A stretch of 64,000 bases of DNA from Methylocapsa aurea (GCF_000746085.1 NZ_KN050804.1:1-64000), one strand, 5' to 3'; shown: positions 26,499-35,810, counted from the first letter of the stretch. Notes: a model not told the origin generated them from the letters alone. Translations and numbers: made by a program.

Positions 26499-26966
26499 TC
26501 ACGACGGGAGGGATGCGCCCGTCTTGCGCCGCAACCGGACGACGACATCGACCCGGACGATCTCATAGCCTTCGGGAGGCTCGATCTCCTCGGCAATGTT
26601 CAGACCTTGCGCGGAAATATCCTCGATCTCGCCGGTTTCCTCGAAAAAGAAATGACCATGATCGCTCGTATTCGTATCGAAAATGGTCTTGCTGCCGTCG
26701 ATCGCCAAGCCGCGCACCAAGCCGACTTCCGCAAAAAGATTGAGGACATTGTAAACCGTCGCCAAAGACGCGGCCATCCGGGCTGCGCTCGCCTCGGCGG
26801 CCAGGGCGTCGGCGGTCACATGCCGGTCGCCCTTGCTGAACAGCAGCTTTGCAAGACCGAGGCGCTGCCGGGTCGCGCGGAGGCCATATTTTTCCAAGAG
26901 CGTCCGGCTTGGCTGATGCGCCGACGACGAACCGACAGCGAACATGTCTTGTAAGGATCTCATCAT
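26499..26966 (-). CDS. Fur-family regulator, Irr-like
   Basis: 155 aa. Wing-helix domain LLEKYGLRATRQRLGLAKLLFSKGDRHVTADAL, then SLATVYNVLNLFAEVGLVRGLAIDGSKTIFDTN and the Irr-type tail PPEGYEIVRVDVVVRLRRK. Irr proteins control iron and haem genes in Rhizobiales, responding to haem rather than Fe2+. Two Irr features are altered: the N-terminal haem motif (GCPWH-type) is absent, and the usual His-rich stretch reads DHGHFFFEE. Placed just after fixABCX, it may link iron status to nitrogen fixation; inference. Confidence 0.88.
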   Translation of the reverse strand: MMRSLQDMFAVGSSSAHQPSRTLLEKYGLRATRQRLGLAKLLFSKGDRHVTADALAAEASAARMAASLATVYNVLNLFAEVGLVRGLAIDGSKTIFDTNTSDHGHFFFEETGEIEDISAQGLNIAEEIEPPEGYEIVRVDVVVRLRRKTGASLPS

Positions 26967-27144
26967 GGCGACAATCGCTTCCCAAACTGCTCTGCCAATA
27001 CGTCCGGCAACTGCCCTTTGCGCCGCTGGATATGGTCAAAGCAAAGCGCTTTCGCCAAGATCAATTCGACGGTCATATTTCCTACAAAAAGCAATTGTGG
27101 CTTTCCGTTCACCTCATTCGCTGCCTTTTCAGGCGCCGCAACTC

Positions 27145-27196
27145 GGCGCCCCAGGGAGTGCCGCCCCCGGCTCCTTTGCGAGGAGAGTGGGGCGCC
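27145..27196 (-). terminator. Hairpin after fixX (terminator-like)
   Basis: Outer arms GGCGCCCCA (27145-27153) and TGGGGCGCC (27188-27196), inner CTCCT/AGGAG pair around 27171-27185. It begins 17 nt after the fixX stop on the transcribed strand. No clear U-run follows, so it may be a 3' stabiliser rather than a full terminator. Confidence 0.5.
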
Positions 27197-27212
27197 AGGG
27201 CGCGCGCCAATA

Positions 27213-27509
27213 TCAGCCGAACTTGAAAAGGACGCCAAATCCGCCGCGCGGATAGTTCCACGTGATTTCGCCGCTCGGCTCGGCGACGACCCGGCAGGTT
27301 CCGCATTCGACGCAGCCGTCGGTCGTAATCTCGACTTGACCTGAATCCGCCTGCGAATAGCAGCCCGCGGGGCAAATCCGGGTGAGCGACAAGAGCCGCG
27401 GCGAGGGAACGGTATGCGGCGTCACCGATATATGCGGACGCCCGGCATCCACCAGATAACGGTTCTGAAACAGCTTGTCCTCGACGCGGACCACGGTTTC
27501 CGTATTCAT
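27213..27509 (-). CDS. fixX: Ferredoxin-like protein FixX
   Basis: 98 aa. It carries a [4Fe-4S]-type motif ICPAGCYS and CVECGTCRV, with [15 protein letters not shown] at the C-terminus, as in FixX/EtfD-type ferredoxins. With FixC it forms the ETF:quinone oxidoreductase-like half of the bifurcating FixABCX complex that lifts electrons from NADH to ferredoxin or flavodoxin for nitrogenase. Last gene of the operon; 60 bp after fixC. Confidence 0.95.
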   Translation of the reverse strand: MNTETVVRVEDKLFQNRYLVDAGRPHISVTPHTVPSPRLLSLTRICPAGCYSQADSGQVEITTDGCVECGTCRVVAEPSGEITWNYPRGGFGVLFKFG

Positions 27510-27569
27510 AGCGCGCTCCTTTCACAACACATTTGAGGATCCGAATAGGGCGACGAATCAATCGGCTCC

Positions 27570-28871
27570 CTACCTCCAAGCACGCGCCATGCCAAGAACG
27601 TCGCCAAGCAGACCCTTGATTCTGCGGGTCTTGAAGAAGGACTTCACGATCTCGTTTTCCTTCGACTTTTTATCGACGCCATCGACGCGGAACCAGGTTT
27701 GCGCCGCCTTCGACAGGAGCTCCGGATAGGTTGTGAAAAGATGCTTGTTGTGCAGCGCGTGCGGAAGGTTCTTGTATTTTTTCAAATCTTTCATCACGAA
27801 AGAATCGTCCAGTCGGGACTTATAGACGGAAAGGTTCCCCGCGCTCATCTGCGCGTTGCGCGCCTTGATGTTGATGATCGTCTCCGCCGCGACCCGGCCC
27901 GTCGTCATCGCGAGATTGGAGCCTTCGCGATGAACCGCATTCACGAATTGGCCGGCGTCGCCGACAATCAGCCAACCGTCGCCGAAAAGCTGCGGGATGG
28001 CTTTGTAGCCGCCCTCTGGAATCATATGCGCGGCATATTCCTTGACCTCGGAGCCCGCCAGCAGCGGCTTGATCGAAGGATGCGCCTTGAAGGCTTCGAG
28101 CAGACCATAGGGCGTCTCGCCCCTATCGGCGAAATCCGAAATCAGGCAGCCGATCCCGATCGAAATGCATTCCTTGTTGGTATAGAGAAACCCGGTTCCG
28201 GTCATGCCATTGGTGATGGTGCCGGCGGCCTCGATGACGACGCCTTCATCGCCTTGCAGGTTGAAGCGCGCCTCGATCGTCTCGCGCGGCAGGAAGTGCA
28301 TTTCCTTGACCGCCAGCGCGACGCTATCTGGCGGCGGAACCGAACGAAGTCCCGCCCGCGCCCCGACCAGTCCGCTGACGCCCTCGGCCATCACCACGAC
28401 ATCGGCATAGATCGCTTCGCCGTCGCGATCGGTCCGCACGCCAATGACCTTGTCCTGCGCATCGCGCACCAATTCGACGACGGTCGTCTCGCAGATGACC
28501 AGCGCGCCGGCCGCGGCGACGCGGCGCGAAAACCATTTGTCGAACTGCGCCCGGATGATCGTGTAACGGTTCGGCCGATCCTCGTTGAAATCCTCCGAAC
28601 GGTAATGAGCGCCGCAATATGAGCGATCATCCATCATCCAAATGCGCTGTTCGATGATGTGCCGCTCCAGCGGCGCGTCCTCGCGAAAATCCGGGATCAG
28701 CTTTTCGAGCGCATCGGCGTAAAGGATCGCGCCCTGCACATTCTTCGAGCCGGGATATTCGCCGCGCTCGAGCTGCAGGACGCGCAAGCCAGCCGTCGCA
28801 AGCGTAAAGGCGCAGGCATTTCCCGAAGGGCCGGCGCCGACGACGATGGCATCGAATTTTTCTTCCGACAT
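27570..28871 (-). CDS. fixC: Electron-transfer flavoprotein-quinone oxidoreductase FixC
   Basis: 433 aa. The FAD-binding Rossmann motif [16 protein letters not shown] is at the N-terminus, a second ([12 protein letters not shown]) in the middle, and [28 protein letters not shown] is the C-terminal FAD-contact motif of the geranylgeranyl-reductase/FixC family. It takes electrons from FixAB and passes them to quinone in the bifurcation scheme. Membrane-associated via its surface; no transmembrane helix. Twelve bases separate it from fixB. Confidence 0.96.
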   Translation of the reverse strand: MSEEKFDAIVVGAGPSGNACAFTLATAGLRVLQLERGEYPGSKNVQGAILYADALEKLIPDFREDAPLERHIIEQRIWMMDDRSYCGAHYRSEDFNEDRPNRYTIIRAQFDKWFSRRVAAAGALVICETTVVELVRDAQDKVIGVRTDRDGEAIYADVVVMAEGVSGLVGARAGLRSVPPPDSVALAVKEMHFLPRETIEARFNLQGDEGVVIEAAGTITNGMTGTGFLYTNKECISIGIGCLISDFADRGETPYGLLEAFKAHPSIKPLLAGSEVKEYAAHMIPEGGYKAIPQLFGDGWLIVGDAGQFVNAVHREGSNLAMTTGRVAAETIINIKARNAQMSAGNLSVYKSRLDDSFVMKDLKKYKNLPHALHNKHLFTTYPELLSKAAQTWFRVDGVDKKSKENEIVKSFFKTRRIKGLLGDVLGMARAWR

Positions 28872-28883
28872 GATGGCCTCCTC

Positions 28884-29987
28884 TTATTCCGCTGCGGCGG
28901 CGGCGACTGAGAGACGCTTGCGGAACGCTTCCGTGAGCGCGGGCAGAACTTGCGTCGCGTCGGCGACGATCCCGACATGGGCGAAATCGAAGATAGGCGC
29001 GTTCTTGTCGGTGTTGATCGCGACGATGAGATCGGCGCCTTCGACGCCGACTCGATGCTGGATCGCCCCCGATATCCCGGCGGCGATGTAAAGGCGCGGC
29101 CGGATTGTCTTGCCGGTCTGGCCGATCTGGCGGTCGGAAGGAATCCAACCCTTTTGGACGAGCGGGCGCGATCCGCCCCATTCGGCGCCGAGCACCCCGG
29201 CGAGTTTGCGGATCAATTGGTAATTGTCGGCGTTCTGCATCCCCAGCCCGCCGGCGACGACAATATCGGCATAGGGGAGATTGGCCTTGTCCGTGCTGCC
29301 GTCCGGCAGGAAGGACAACAGCTTGGTGATGATGTTATCTTCCGGAAGCGAGACGTCATGACGGACAATCCGGCCTGTGCGCCCGGATTGATAGACCGGC
29401 ATCGGCGCGACGCGCGGGCGCATCGTCGCCATCTGCGGCCGGTAGTTCAGCGTATAAATCGTGCATAGCAGCGAACCGCCAAAGGTCGGCCGCGTCGCCG
29501 CCAGCGAACCATCCGCATCGACGGCGAGCTCCGTGCAATCGGCCGTGAGGCCGGTGAGCAGCGTGGTCGCCACGGATCCGGCGAGATCGCGACCAAGGTT
29601 GGTCGCGCCGAGGAGAAGAATTTCGGGCTGATATTTATTGACCAGCTCCGTCATCACCATCGTGTAGGGCTCGTTGCGATAATCGACGAGCGACGGATTT
29701 TCGACAACGTAGCACACGTCCGCGCCATAGGCGAACGCGTCTGTGACAGCCGCTTCCGTTCCCCCTGGAGGCCCAAGGACCACCGCGCCCAGATCGACCT
29801 TGAGTTGGTCGGCGAGCTTGCGGCCCTCGCCGAGGAGCTCCCAGGACACCGGATGGACAACGCCGCGCTCGAGCTCCAGCAAGACCCAAACATGCTTGTA
29901 GCTCTTCAGGTGCTCCGGCAGCTCCTTCTTCTGATTGGCGCGGCCCTTTCCAGCTGGCGCCGCAGGCGCTTTCGCCTTGTCGTTCAT
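28884..29987 (-). CDS. fixB: Electron-transfer flavoprotein alpha subunit FixB
   Basis: 367 aa. Lys/Ala-rich N-terminal extension ([20 protein letters not shown]), then the ETF alpha domain and the C-terminal FAD domain with [28 protein letters not shown], and [21 protein letters not shown]...[17 protein letters not shown]. FixB binds FAD and pairs with FixA to split NADH electrons. Located between fixA and fixC, same strand. Confidence 0.96.
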   Translation of the reverse strand: MNDKAKAPAAPAGKGRANQKKELPEHLKSYKHVWVLLELERGVVHPVSWELLGEGRKLADQLKVDLGAVVLGPPGGTEAAVTDAFAYGADVCYVVENPSLVDYRNEPYTMVMTELVNKYQPEILLLGATNLGRDLAGSVATTLLTGLTADCTELAVDADGSLAATRPTFGGSLLCTIYTLNYRPQMATMRPRVAPMPVYQSGRTGRIVRHDVSLPEDNIITKLLSFLPDGSTDKANLPYADIVVAGGLGMQNADNYQLIRKLAGVLGAEWGGSRPLVQKGWIPSDRQIGQTGKTIRPRLYIAAGISGAIQHRVGVEGADLIVAINTDKNAPIFDFAHVGIVADATQVLPALTEAFRKRLSVAAAAAE

Positions 29988-30015
29988 AGAAAGCTTCCCT
30001 TGCTACGGAGATCCA

Positions 30016-30870
30016 TCAAAAGCCTGCCGCCGTCTTCGTCAATTCCTGATCAAGGACCGGCTGCCGCGTTAAAATTTCGGCGATCAACGCCTCGGAAATA
30101 TCGCCCATCGACTTGTCCGCCACCTTGATCTGGAACGCTTTTTCGTCCCGCGCGGTCGGGGCGAAAACCTTTTTCACAATCGTTGGGGAGCCGCGCAAGC
30201 CGCATAGGGTCAGGTCCGCAATTCCCGCGTCCGCCGCACTCCAGGTAATGATCTCCGACCGCGCACCCCTCAATGCATCCTGCATTGTGCCGCGGCGCAT
30301 GTCGTTGGTGCCTTCGAGCATTGTCAGAAGGCAGGGCAGCTTGGTTTTCAGAACCTGGATTCCGCCTTCCGCCCGACGATGCACCGTGATTTCACGCGCC
30401 TCCAGATCGAAATTCTCGATCTTCGCCACATATGTCAGCTGCAATAAATTGAGCCGCTTGGCGATGCCGGGCCCAACTTGCGCAGTGTCGCCGTCGATGG
30501 TCTGCTTGCCGCAGAAAATAAGGTCGGGCGCGCCCCAATTCTCGCTTACTTTGGCAATGAGATGGGCCAACGCATAAGAGGTCGCCAAAGTGTCGGAGCC
30601 CGCGAAGAACCGATCGGTGAGCAGCACCGCCCGATCCGCGCCGAACGTCAGGCATTTGCGCAATGCCGTATCGGCCATGGGCGGACCCATCGTGACAACC
30701 GTCACTTCGCCGCCGTGCCTGTCGCGAAGCCGCAAGGCTTCCTCGAGCGAAAACAGATCATAAGGATTGATGATCGTCGGCACGCCTTGCCGCATGATCG
30801 TGTTCGTGACCGGATGAACGCGGATTTGCGCCGAATCCGGAACCTGCTTGATGCAGACCACGATATGCAT
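30016..30870 (-). CDS. fixA: Electron-transfer flavoprotein beta subunit FixA
   Basis: 284 aa from MHIVVCIKQVPDSAQIRVHP; the chosen ATG follows CGAGAGGTTAACC, and an upstream in-frame codon at 30894 is rejected. Further motifs: NPYDLFSLEEALRLRD, DLIFCGKQTIDGDTAQVGP and KTKLPCLLTM, all ETF beta. FixA contains the NADH-side bifurcating flavin in FixABCX. First gene of the operon, with a sigma-54-type promoter about 50 bp upstream. Confidence 0.96.
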   Translation of the reverse strand: MHIVVCIKQVPDSAQIRVHPVTNTIMRQGVPTIINPYDLFSLEEALRLRDRHGGEVTVVTMGPPMADTALRKCLTFGADRAVLLTDRFFAGSDTLATSYALAHLIAKVSENWGAPDLIFCGKQTIDGDTAQVGPGIAKRLNLLQLTYVAKIENFDLEAREITVHRRAEGGIQVLKTKLPCLLTMLEGTNDMRRGTMQDALRGARSEIITWSAADAGIADLTLCGLRGSPTIVKKVFAPTARDEKAFQIKVADKSMGDISEALIAEILTRQPVLDQELTKTAAGF

Positions 30871-30918
30871 GGTTAACCTCTCGCCTCCGCCCAAAATAAT
30901 TGCTAGATATACTAATAA

Positions 30919-30933
30919 GCAAGTTCTAGGCCA
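30919..30933 (-). promoter_or_regulatory. Sigma-54 promoter candidate for fixABCX
   Basis: Minus strand TGGCCTAGAACTTGC, the GG-N10-GC spacing of -24/-12 promoters with a perfect TTGC. It sits 49 bp before the fixA ATG. I do not see a clean TGT-N10-ACA NifA site in the 100 bp upstream, so activation may use a more distant or degenerate site. Confidence 0.6.
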
Positions 30934-31036
30934 TCAATGATAGGGCCCACGCCGGCATGCTTTGTCGCCGCATCCCGGCCACGGGACGATAATCGCGGCG
31001 AACCGGCAATTCCCCGCCGCGCCGCGATCCGATCGG

Positions 31037-31366
31037 CTATTTTAGAAGATCGGAAAATGGCACGATCGGCGGCGGCGCCGGAGTCTTTTCCTGGACGGCT
31101 TCCTTGAGCACTTTGAAGACGCGCTCTTTCAACGGATCGGATTTTTGGAAGTCCTCATAGGCGCGTTCGAGCGTCGTCTGGCATCGCTGCCGAACGATAT
31201 TGTCGGGCAGGCCCTCGAGGTCTTCCGTCGCCAGATATTGACCCATGCGCTTCATGATGTGCATGCGCACGACATTGACCTTGTCCGGGTCATAAGGAAC
31301 CTCGAGGAGCTTGAAGAAATCCTCCGCGGACGAAAGAGTTTGTAGAGTTTTTAAAGTCTCGCTCAT
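31037..31366 (-). CDS. nifW: Nitrogenase-stabilizing/protective protein NifW
   Basis: 109 aa: TLSSAEDFFKLLEVPYDPDKVNVVRMHIMKRM then DLEGLPDNIVRQRCQTTLERAYEDF, the NifW pattern. NifW binds NifDK and is linked to P-cluster or oxygen protection. Same strand as fixA, 166 bp upstream of it, and 225 bp downstream of cysE; likely with its own promoter, though only a weak GG-N10-GC match was seen. Confidence 0.95.
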   Translation of the reverse strand: MSETLKTLQTLSSAEDFFKLLEVPYDPDKVNVVRMHIMKRMGQYLATEDLEGLPDNIVRQRCQTTLERAYEDFQKSDPLKERVFKVLKEAVQEKTPAPPPIVPFSDLLK

Positions 31367-31591
31367 GACGGTAGCGTCCCCTTGAGCACGATCCCAAAAA
31401 GCTGCGGACTATTTGGATAGATCATGCGTTAAAATGATCAGATAGAGAGCATGGCCGGGCGAAAAGCCGCAGACTTCTTGGAGCGGGCCATGCGTCGCAA
31501 ACACCGGACCGGAGCCGTGATCGCGATACGCCCAAACGACCCTAGCTCCAAGAGCGCTCAATTATGAGGCGCTCAAATATCAAGCACCCAC

Positions 31592-32344
31592 CTATTCGGC
31601 GGCGGCCCGCGCATGGCGCGTCCTGCCTGTGACCTCGCCCTGCAAATGGGTCAGTCTCGCCTCGAGAAATTCGATGCGGTCCAGCAGGGACCCTATCGCA
31701 TCTCCCACGGGATCGGGCATCAGATGATGCTCGAGATCGATCCGGCCGCCGGCCAGCAAACGCCGCTCGCGCGCGTTCCGCACGATGCGCCCGGGAATGC
31801 CGACGACGGTGACGCCGGGCGGAACATCCTCGATCACGACGGAATTAGCGCCAATGCGAGATCCGCGCCCAATTGTTATCGGCCCAAGAATTTTTGCGCC
31901 GCATCCAACGAGCACGCCATCTTCGAGGGTTGGATGCCGTTGGCCCGGAGTCCAGGAAACGCCCCCGAGCGTGACGCCATGATACAACGTCACGTCATTT
32001 CCCACGATCGCGGTTTCCCCTATCACAACACAGGCACCATGATCAATAAAGAAACGGCGTCCGATTGTCGCCCCTGGGTGGATGTCCACATTCGAGACCG
32101 CCCGACCAAACCAGGACAAGAAACGGCCGGGGAACCGAAAGCCCCGCCCCCAAAGCCAATGCGCGATCCGATGCCAGATCAGGGCATGCACGCCCGGATA
32201 GGTGATCAGCGTCTCCAAGGCATTGCGCGCAGCCGGGTCGCGCGCAGCCACACAGCCGAGATCTTCACCGAGCAAACGCCAGAGCGGACGAGCTGTTGCG
32301 ACGCTATCCTTGGCCGGACTCTCCGCAACCGCAGCGTTGCTCAC
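31592..32344 (-). CDS. cysE: Serine O-acetyltransferase (nif-linked, NifP-like)
   Basis: About 250 aa. The chosen GTG start (32344) follows GAGGGAGACAAAA; the TTG at 32359 overlaps the nifV stop and is an alternative. The acetyltransferase left-handed beta-helix is clear: [85 protein letters not shown] supplies O-acetylserine for cysteine and thus sulfur for nitrogenase clusters. Coupling to nifV matches nifP in Azotobacter. Confidence 0.93.
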   Translation of the reverse strand: MSNAAVAESPAKDSVATARPLWRLLGEDLGCVAARDPAARNALETLITYPGVHALIWHRIAHWLWGRGFRFPGRFLSWFGRAVSNVDIHPGATIGRRFFIDHGACVVIGETAIVGNDVTLYHGVTLGGVSWTPGQRHPTLEDGVLVGCGAKILGPITIGRGSRIGANSVVIEDVPPGVTVVGIPGRIVRNARERRLLAGGRIDLEHHLMPDPVGDAIGSLLDRIEFLEARLTHLQGEVTGRTRHARAAAE

Positions 32345-32355
32345 TTTTGTCTCCC

Positions 32356-33573
32356 TCAATTGGGCCGCGCCGCCGCATCAGGCGCATGCAAACACGCCGA
32401 GCCCAATGGCTCCCTATGCACCGCCTTGTAGAAACTCAGCAGCATGTCTTTCGATACGCCGCCCTTCGTTTGTTGGGCATAGGCCTTGATTTCGGTCAAT
32501 ATCGCCTTGGCGTCGTCTGGCGGAACATCGAAGCCCAATTCCTTGAGCGCGTTGACGACGGCGCCAAGACCGGAATGCTTGCCAAGAACCATGCGGTGAC
32601 TGCGACCCAGGACGGCGGGATCGAGCGCCTGATAGCATTGCCTGTCTTTCAACAGCCCATCCACATGTATTCCCGATTCATGCGTGAAAATGGCGTCGCC
32701 AACAATGGCTTTCGCTTCGGGAATGGCGCGGCCGGCGGCGCGCGCAACGATCCCGGCGACCTCGGACAGACGCTGGAGGGCGATCCCGGTCTCAAGCCCA
32801 TAGAGCACCTCCACCGCGACCGCGACCTCCTCAAGCGGCGCATTTCCGGCGCGTTCGCCAAGGCCGACGACTGTGACGCTCGCATGCGCCGCCCCCGCCC
32901 TCAACGCCGCGAGCGTATTGGCGGTCGCCAAGCCCAGATCATCATGCGCATGAATCTCGATCTCGAGATCGCACCCCCGCCGCAATCGCTCAATCATCGC
33001 GAAAGTGGCGAAAGGATCGAGAACGCCTAGAGTATCGGCAAAGCGAATCCGCCTGGCGCCGTTTTCCGAGGCGCAATCGGCGACGCGCAGTAAAAAGTCG
33101 ACATCCGCGCGCGAGGCGTCTTCACACCCAAGCGTGATCTCGAGGCCCTTGTCTCTCGCATAGGGCGCCACGTCCCTGATGAGCTTCAAGGCGTGATCGC
33201 GTCCAGAGCCGAATTTGGCCTTGAGCTGAATATCTGACACGGGAACCGAAATATTGACCATGCCGACGCCAGAGGCGAGCGCAGCGACGACATCGGACCG
33301 CAGCATGCGGCACCAGGCTATCGCGGTGACGGGCAGATCCTCGCGCACGATCGCGTTGATGGCGGCGATTTCCTCCGCGCCCATCGCCGGCGTCCCGACT
33401 TCGATTTCAGGGACGCCCGCGGCGGCAAGGACGCGCGCTATCGCCACTTTTTCTGCGACGGTGAAGGCGACGCCAGGCGCCTGCTCCCCGTCCCGCAAGG
33501 TCGTGTCGTTAAGAACGATTGACGGCCGCCGCTCCGCGATCGAGCCCGCGATGAGATTTTTCATTGCCGGCAT
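32356..33573 (-). CDS. nifV: Homocitrate synthase NifV
   Basis: 405 aa. HMGL-type TIM barrel: [19 protein letters not shown] at the N-terminus, [21 protein letters not shown] with the HxH metal site, and [19 protein letters not shown]; then [15 protein letters not shown]. It condenses acetyl-CoA and 2-oxoglutarate to homocitrate, the organic ligand of FeMo-co. Start: ATG at 33573 preceded by CCGGAGCG; the longer frame to 33603 begins at TTG. Overlaps the cysE ribosome site downstream. Confidence 0.95.
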   Translation of the reverse strand: MPAMKNLIAGSIAERRPSIVLNDTTLRDGEQAPGVAFTVAEKVAIARVLAAAGVPEIEVGTPAMGAEEIAAINAIVREDLPVTAIAWCRMLRSDVVAALASGVGMVNISVPVSDIQLKAKFGSGRDHALKLIRDVAPYARDKGLEITLGCEDASRADVDFLLRVADCASENGARRIRFADTLGVLDPFATFAMIERLRRGCDLEIEIHAHDDLGLATANTLAALRAGAAHASVTVVGLGERAGNAPLEEVAVAVEVLYGLETGIALQRLSEVAGIVARAAGRAIPEAKAIVGDAIFTHESGIHVDGLLKDRQCYQALDPAVLGRSHRMVLGKHSGLGAVVNALKELGFDVPPDDAKAILTEIKAYAQQTKGGVSKDMLLSFYKAVHREPLGSACLHAPDAAARPN

Positions 33574-33676
33574 GGGTGTAACGCTCCGGATCGGCCTGAA
33601 CAATCAGGCCGAGATTACCAATGGATGCGAAACAAGGCGACTCCCGCCCTGTAGCCAGCGCGACCGCCTTTGCTGG

Positions 33677-34003
33677 TTATAATTTCACCAGACCGGATCC
33701 GACTGGTATGACGCGGATCATGCGGCCAGTCGCCTCGACAAGCTTCGCTTGGACGCCATTGAGAGTCATCGACGACAATTGGCAGCCGACGCAAGCGCCC
33801 GTCATCTTGACATAGACCTTATCGCCCTGAACATCGATCAATTCGCAGTCGCCCTTGTCCCTTTGAAGGTTCGGACGAATGCTTTCAAGCGTGGCCTCGA
33901 TTATTTTCCGGCGCTCGATCGCGACCGGATCCAGGGCGGCCGCTTCTTTTTGAAGCGCGGCGTCGTCAACTTTGACATCGCCATTTTGAGCGGAATCCAA
34001 CAT
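33677..34003 (-). CDS. NifU C-terminal domain (Nfu-type) Fe-S scaffold protein
   Basis: 108 aa. Nfu fold ending GDKVYVKMTGACVGCQLSSMTLNGVQAKL, with the CxxC (GACVGC) that binds a bridging [4Fe-4S] cluster. It lacks the IscU and ferredoxin-like parts of full NifU, so it is a short Nfu. AAGGGG lies just before the ATG. It follows iscA by 10 bp and precedes nifV, and shares the iscA sigma-54 promoter. Confidence 0.88.
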   Translation of the reverse strand: MLDSAQNGDVKVDDAALQKEAAALDPVAIERRKIIEATLESIRPNLQRDKGDCELIDVQGDKVYVKMTGACVGCQLSSMTLNGVQAKLVEATGRMIRVIPVGSGLVKL

Positions 34004-34013
34004 CAAATGCCCC

Positions 34014-34337
34014 TTAACTGAATGACTTGCCGCAAGAGCAGGAATTGGTCGCGTTTGGATTCTCGAACACAAAACCCGCGCCTTCGAGACTTTCCACGAA
34101 GTCGATTTGCATGCCGGTCAAAAGCGGCTGGGACAGCGAATCGACAAAGACCTTCACATCCTCGCCGGCGTCAACGACGGTGTCGCCTTCGCGCGCCTGC
34201 GCATCGAGGCCGATTTGGTATTTATATCCGGCGCATCCGCCGGCCTCGGCCTTGACCCGGAAGCCCGCCCCTTCTTTCCCAGAACGGACAAGTGCGCTTT
34301 TCACAGCGCTAAGCGCGCTGTCGGTAAGGGAAATCAT
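34014..34337 (-). CDS. Nif-linked IscA/HesB-type Fe-S assembly protein
   Basis: 107 aa, A-type carrier: ISLTDSALSAVKSALV, FRVKAEAGGCAGYKYQIGLD with the first conserved Cys, and C-terminal NSCSCGKSFS with the CxC pair. These three Cys hold iron or a cluster for delivery to apo-proteins. First gene of iscA-nfu-nifV-cysE, under a sigma-54 promoter and NifA site. Confidence 0.93.
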   Translation of the reverse strand: MISLTDSALSAVKSALVRSGKEGAGFRVKAEAGGCAGYKYQIGLDAQAREGDTVVDAGEDVKVFVDSLSQPLLTGMQIDFVESLEGAGFVFENPNATNSCSCGKSFS

Positions 34338-34376
34338 CAGGAAACCTCCGTCACATTAGCTCGACATAACGTACTA

Positions 34377-34391
34377 GCAAGACCCGCGCCA
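34377..34391 (-). promoter_or_regulatory. Sigma-54 promoter for iscA-nfu-nifV-cysE
   Basis: Minus strand TGGCGCGGGTCTTGC, six of seven matches in the TGGCACG half and a perfect TTGC at the right spacing. It lies 40 bp before the iscA ATG. Confidence 0.8.
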
Positions 34392-34458
34392 TGCGCTAAC
34401 TCCCTGTTCTCGCGCAGGATGCCACGATTTGGCGCGGGATGCAGCGAGCGCCGGCTCA

Positions 34459-34474
34459 TGTCGCGATGCCGACA
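34459..34474. promoter_or_regulatory. NifA upstream activator site for iscA
   Basis: TGT-CGCGATGCCG-ACA, an exact TGT-N10-ACA match, centred about 76 bp upstream of the -24 element, the normal range for NifA activation. Confidence 0.7.
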
Positions 34475-34502
34475 TCCGTCTCATCGGCGACATCCGCAGT
34501 CA

Positions 34503-34543
34503 CCATTTGTTTCGGCCGACCAACCCCCGGCCGAAACAAATGG
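34503..34543. repeat. Perfect 16-bp inverted repeat between nifQ and iscA
   Basis: Left arm 34503-34518 (CCATTTGTTTCGGCCG), 9-nt spacer, right arm 34528-34543. No U-run follows on either strand, so it is not a standard terminator. It stands upstream of the NifA site, about 290 bp past the nifQ stop. Confidence 0.8.
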
Positions 34544-34715
34544 CGGCCGACGCCAAAGACCAAATGGATAATGTGATATGGCCTGAAAAACCAGATCATT
34601 TGCCCAACGGAGCTATCCCGCTGGAGCCGGCCCAGGAGCGGCTGAGCGCGCATGCGGCAATCGGGCGCTCCTAATGTCGGCAGGCGAGCGACGCCCAACC
34701 GTAAGAAAATGCGAG

Positions 34716-34790
34716 CTAGAGCATTTTCGTGCGAAGTGGATACCGGTTTGCGTTGATAAAATCCGACAAAACAAAGACCTAGAGCTGCTT
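34716..34790. repeat. Intergenic repeat relic (GAGCATTTTCGTGCGAAG type)
   Basis: Contains TAGAGCATTTTCGTGCGAAG and a later CTAGAGCTGCTTTCTGATTC, resembling the paired elements at 1461-1568. It has lost clean arms. The gap 34338-34830 otherwise holds the iscA promoter, NifA site and the 16-bp inverted repeat. Confidence 0.5.
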
Positions 34791-34830
34791 TCTGATTCCG
34801 CCGAAACTGAAAGTGCTCAAGAAATGTTCG

Positions 34831-35463
34831 TTAATCAGCTTCTTGGCTTTTCCGATTGTTGCGCACGATCTGTGACGCCCCGGATTCGTCGCCGTAGCAG
34901 AGATCAAACTCGGCGCATGAGTCGCAGGTTGGGGATGGGCACATCGAAAAGCCCTCCGCTTCGCAAAGCGCGCGATACAGGAATTTCTTCCAGCGCATGT
35001 TGCGGGTATTTTTGGCTGCCAGAGCGGGGAAATGCCGATCCAGAAGCGTGGAAAGATCACCCCTGGCCGCCAACCCCAGATCCTCCCACAAATGATTCGG
35101 CTCTAAGGCGCGCCGCGCCACGATGCAGGAAATCCATTCCGCAACGGGGCCATTTGCCGCGCAGTTTTGCCTGAGCAGCTCCCGAACCATGATCTCTTCA
35201 TCTTCCGGATCCGTCTGCCTATGCGGCGATCCGCCGAGCAAACTATCGATGCATAAATAGGCGGCCAGCGCTGCAAACCCGCCCCCATCGACGCCGAGCC
35301 GGTCAGGAACCGGCTGCCCTAACCGTTCAGCCTCGGCGGCCGCATGGCGGACCATCCGCACCAGGACCCGCAAATCGAACCCTTGACCGTCCTCGACGCC
35401 AGAATGTTCAAGACCGGCCGAGAGACGGGCAAGATGTCCTTGGGATTGCCCGGTCCCATGCAT
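34831..35463 (-). CDS. nifQ: Molybdenum-delivery protein NifQ
   Basis: 210 aa. The C-terminal CPSPTCDSCAEFDLCYG is the conserved Cx4CxxCx5C of NifQ, which holds a Mo-Fe-S cluster for NifEN/NifH. Upstream WISCIVARRALEPNHLWEDLGL and MRWKKFLYRALCEAEGF also match. Ends the nifH-to-nifQ run; 4 bp after fdxB, so co-translated. Confidence 0.93.
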   Translation of the reverse strand: MHGTGQSQGHLARLSAGLEHSGVEDGQGFDLRVLVRMVRHAAAEAERLGQPVPDRLGVDGGGFAALAAYLCIDSLLGGSPHRQTDPEDEEIMVRELLRQNCAANGPVAEWISCIVARRALEPNHLWEDLGLAARGDLSTLLDRHFPALAAKNTRNMRWKKFLYRALCEAEGFSMCPSPTCDSCAEFDLCYGDESGASQIVRNNRKSQEAD

Positions 35464-35467
35464 TGTT

Positions 35468-35779
35468 TCAAGCGCCTATTTCTTCAACTTCACTTGCCTT
35501 GGTATGCGTTTGGCAATCCTTCGGACAGACGCGAGCGCAGGCCCCGCAGCCGATGCAGGCTCCGATGTCATTCATCGCCATGACTTTGCGATCGAAATCA
35601 TCATCGTCCTCATCTTCGAGCTCAAGGATGTCGCCGTCGGAGTTAACCCCTTTCAAGGTCATGACATCCCGACCGCAAACCTTGTAACAGCGCCCGCAGC
35701 CGATACATGTCTCCGGATCGATCGCGGTCAGAAATTCCGGCTCCCACATGCGGCCGTCGCGCGTTGCTTTTCCGTCCAT
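35468..35779 (-). CDS. fdxB: Nif-specific ferredoxin III (FdxB), 2[4Fe-4S]
   Basis: 103 aa from MDGKATRDGRMWEPEFLTAI. Two ferredoxin motifs, CIGCGRCYKVCGRDVM and CIGCGACARVCPKDC, separated by an acidic loop (LELEDEDDDDFD). FdxB type proteins donate electrons in FeMo-co synthesis. An upstream ATG at 35806 would add nine residues. Four bases lie before nifQ. Confidence 0.92.
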   Translation of the reverse strand: MDGKATRDGRMWEPEFLTAIDPETCIGCGRCYKVCGRDVMTLKGVNSDGDILELEDEDDDDFDRKVMAMNDIGACIGCGACARVCPKDCQTHTKASEVEEIGA

Positions 35780-35810
35780 CCTCTTGCTTCCTTCCAGCTG
35801 CCTCATGCGC

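Noticed and set aside
31496-31510. GG-N10-GC match upstream of nifW as a sigma-54 promoter
   Set aside because: Only the bare spacing and TTTGC fit; the -24 half (CGGTCCG) is poor and no NifA site is near.
34429-34674. 81-aa plus-strand frame between iscA and nifQ
   Set aside because: Runs across the NifA site and the 16-bp inverted repeat; no family features.
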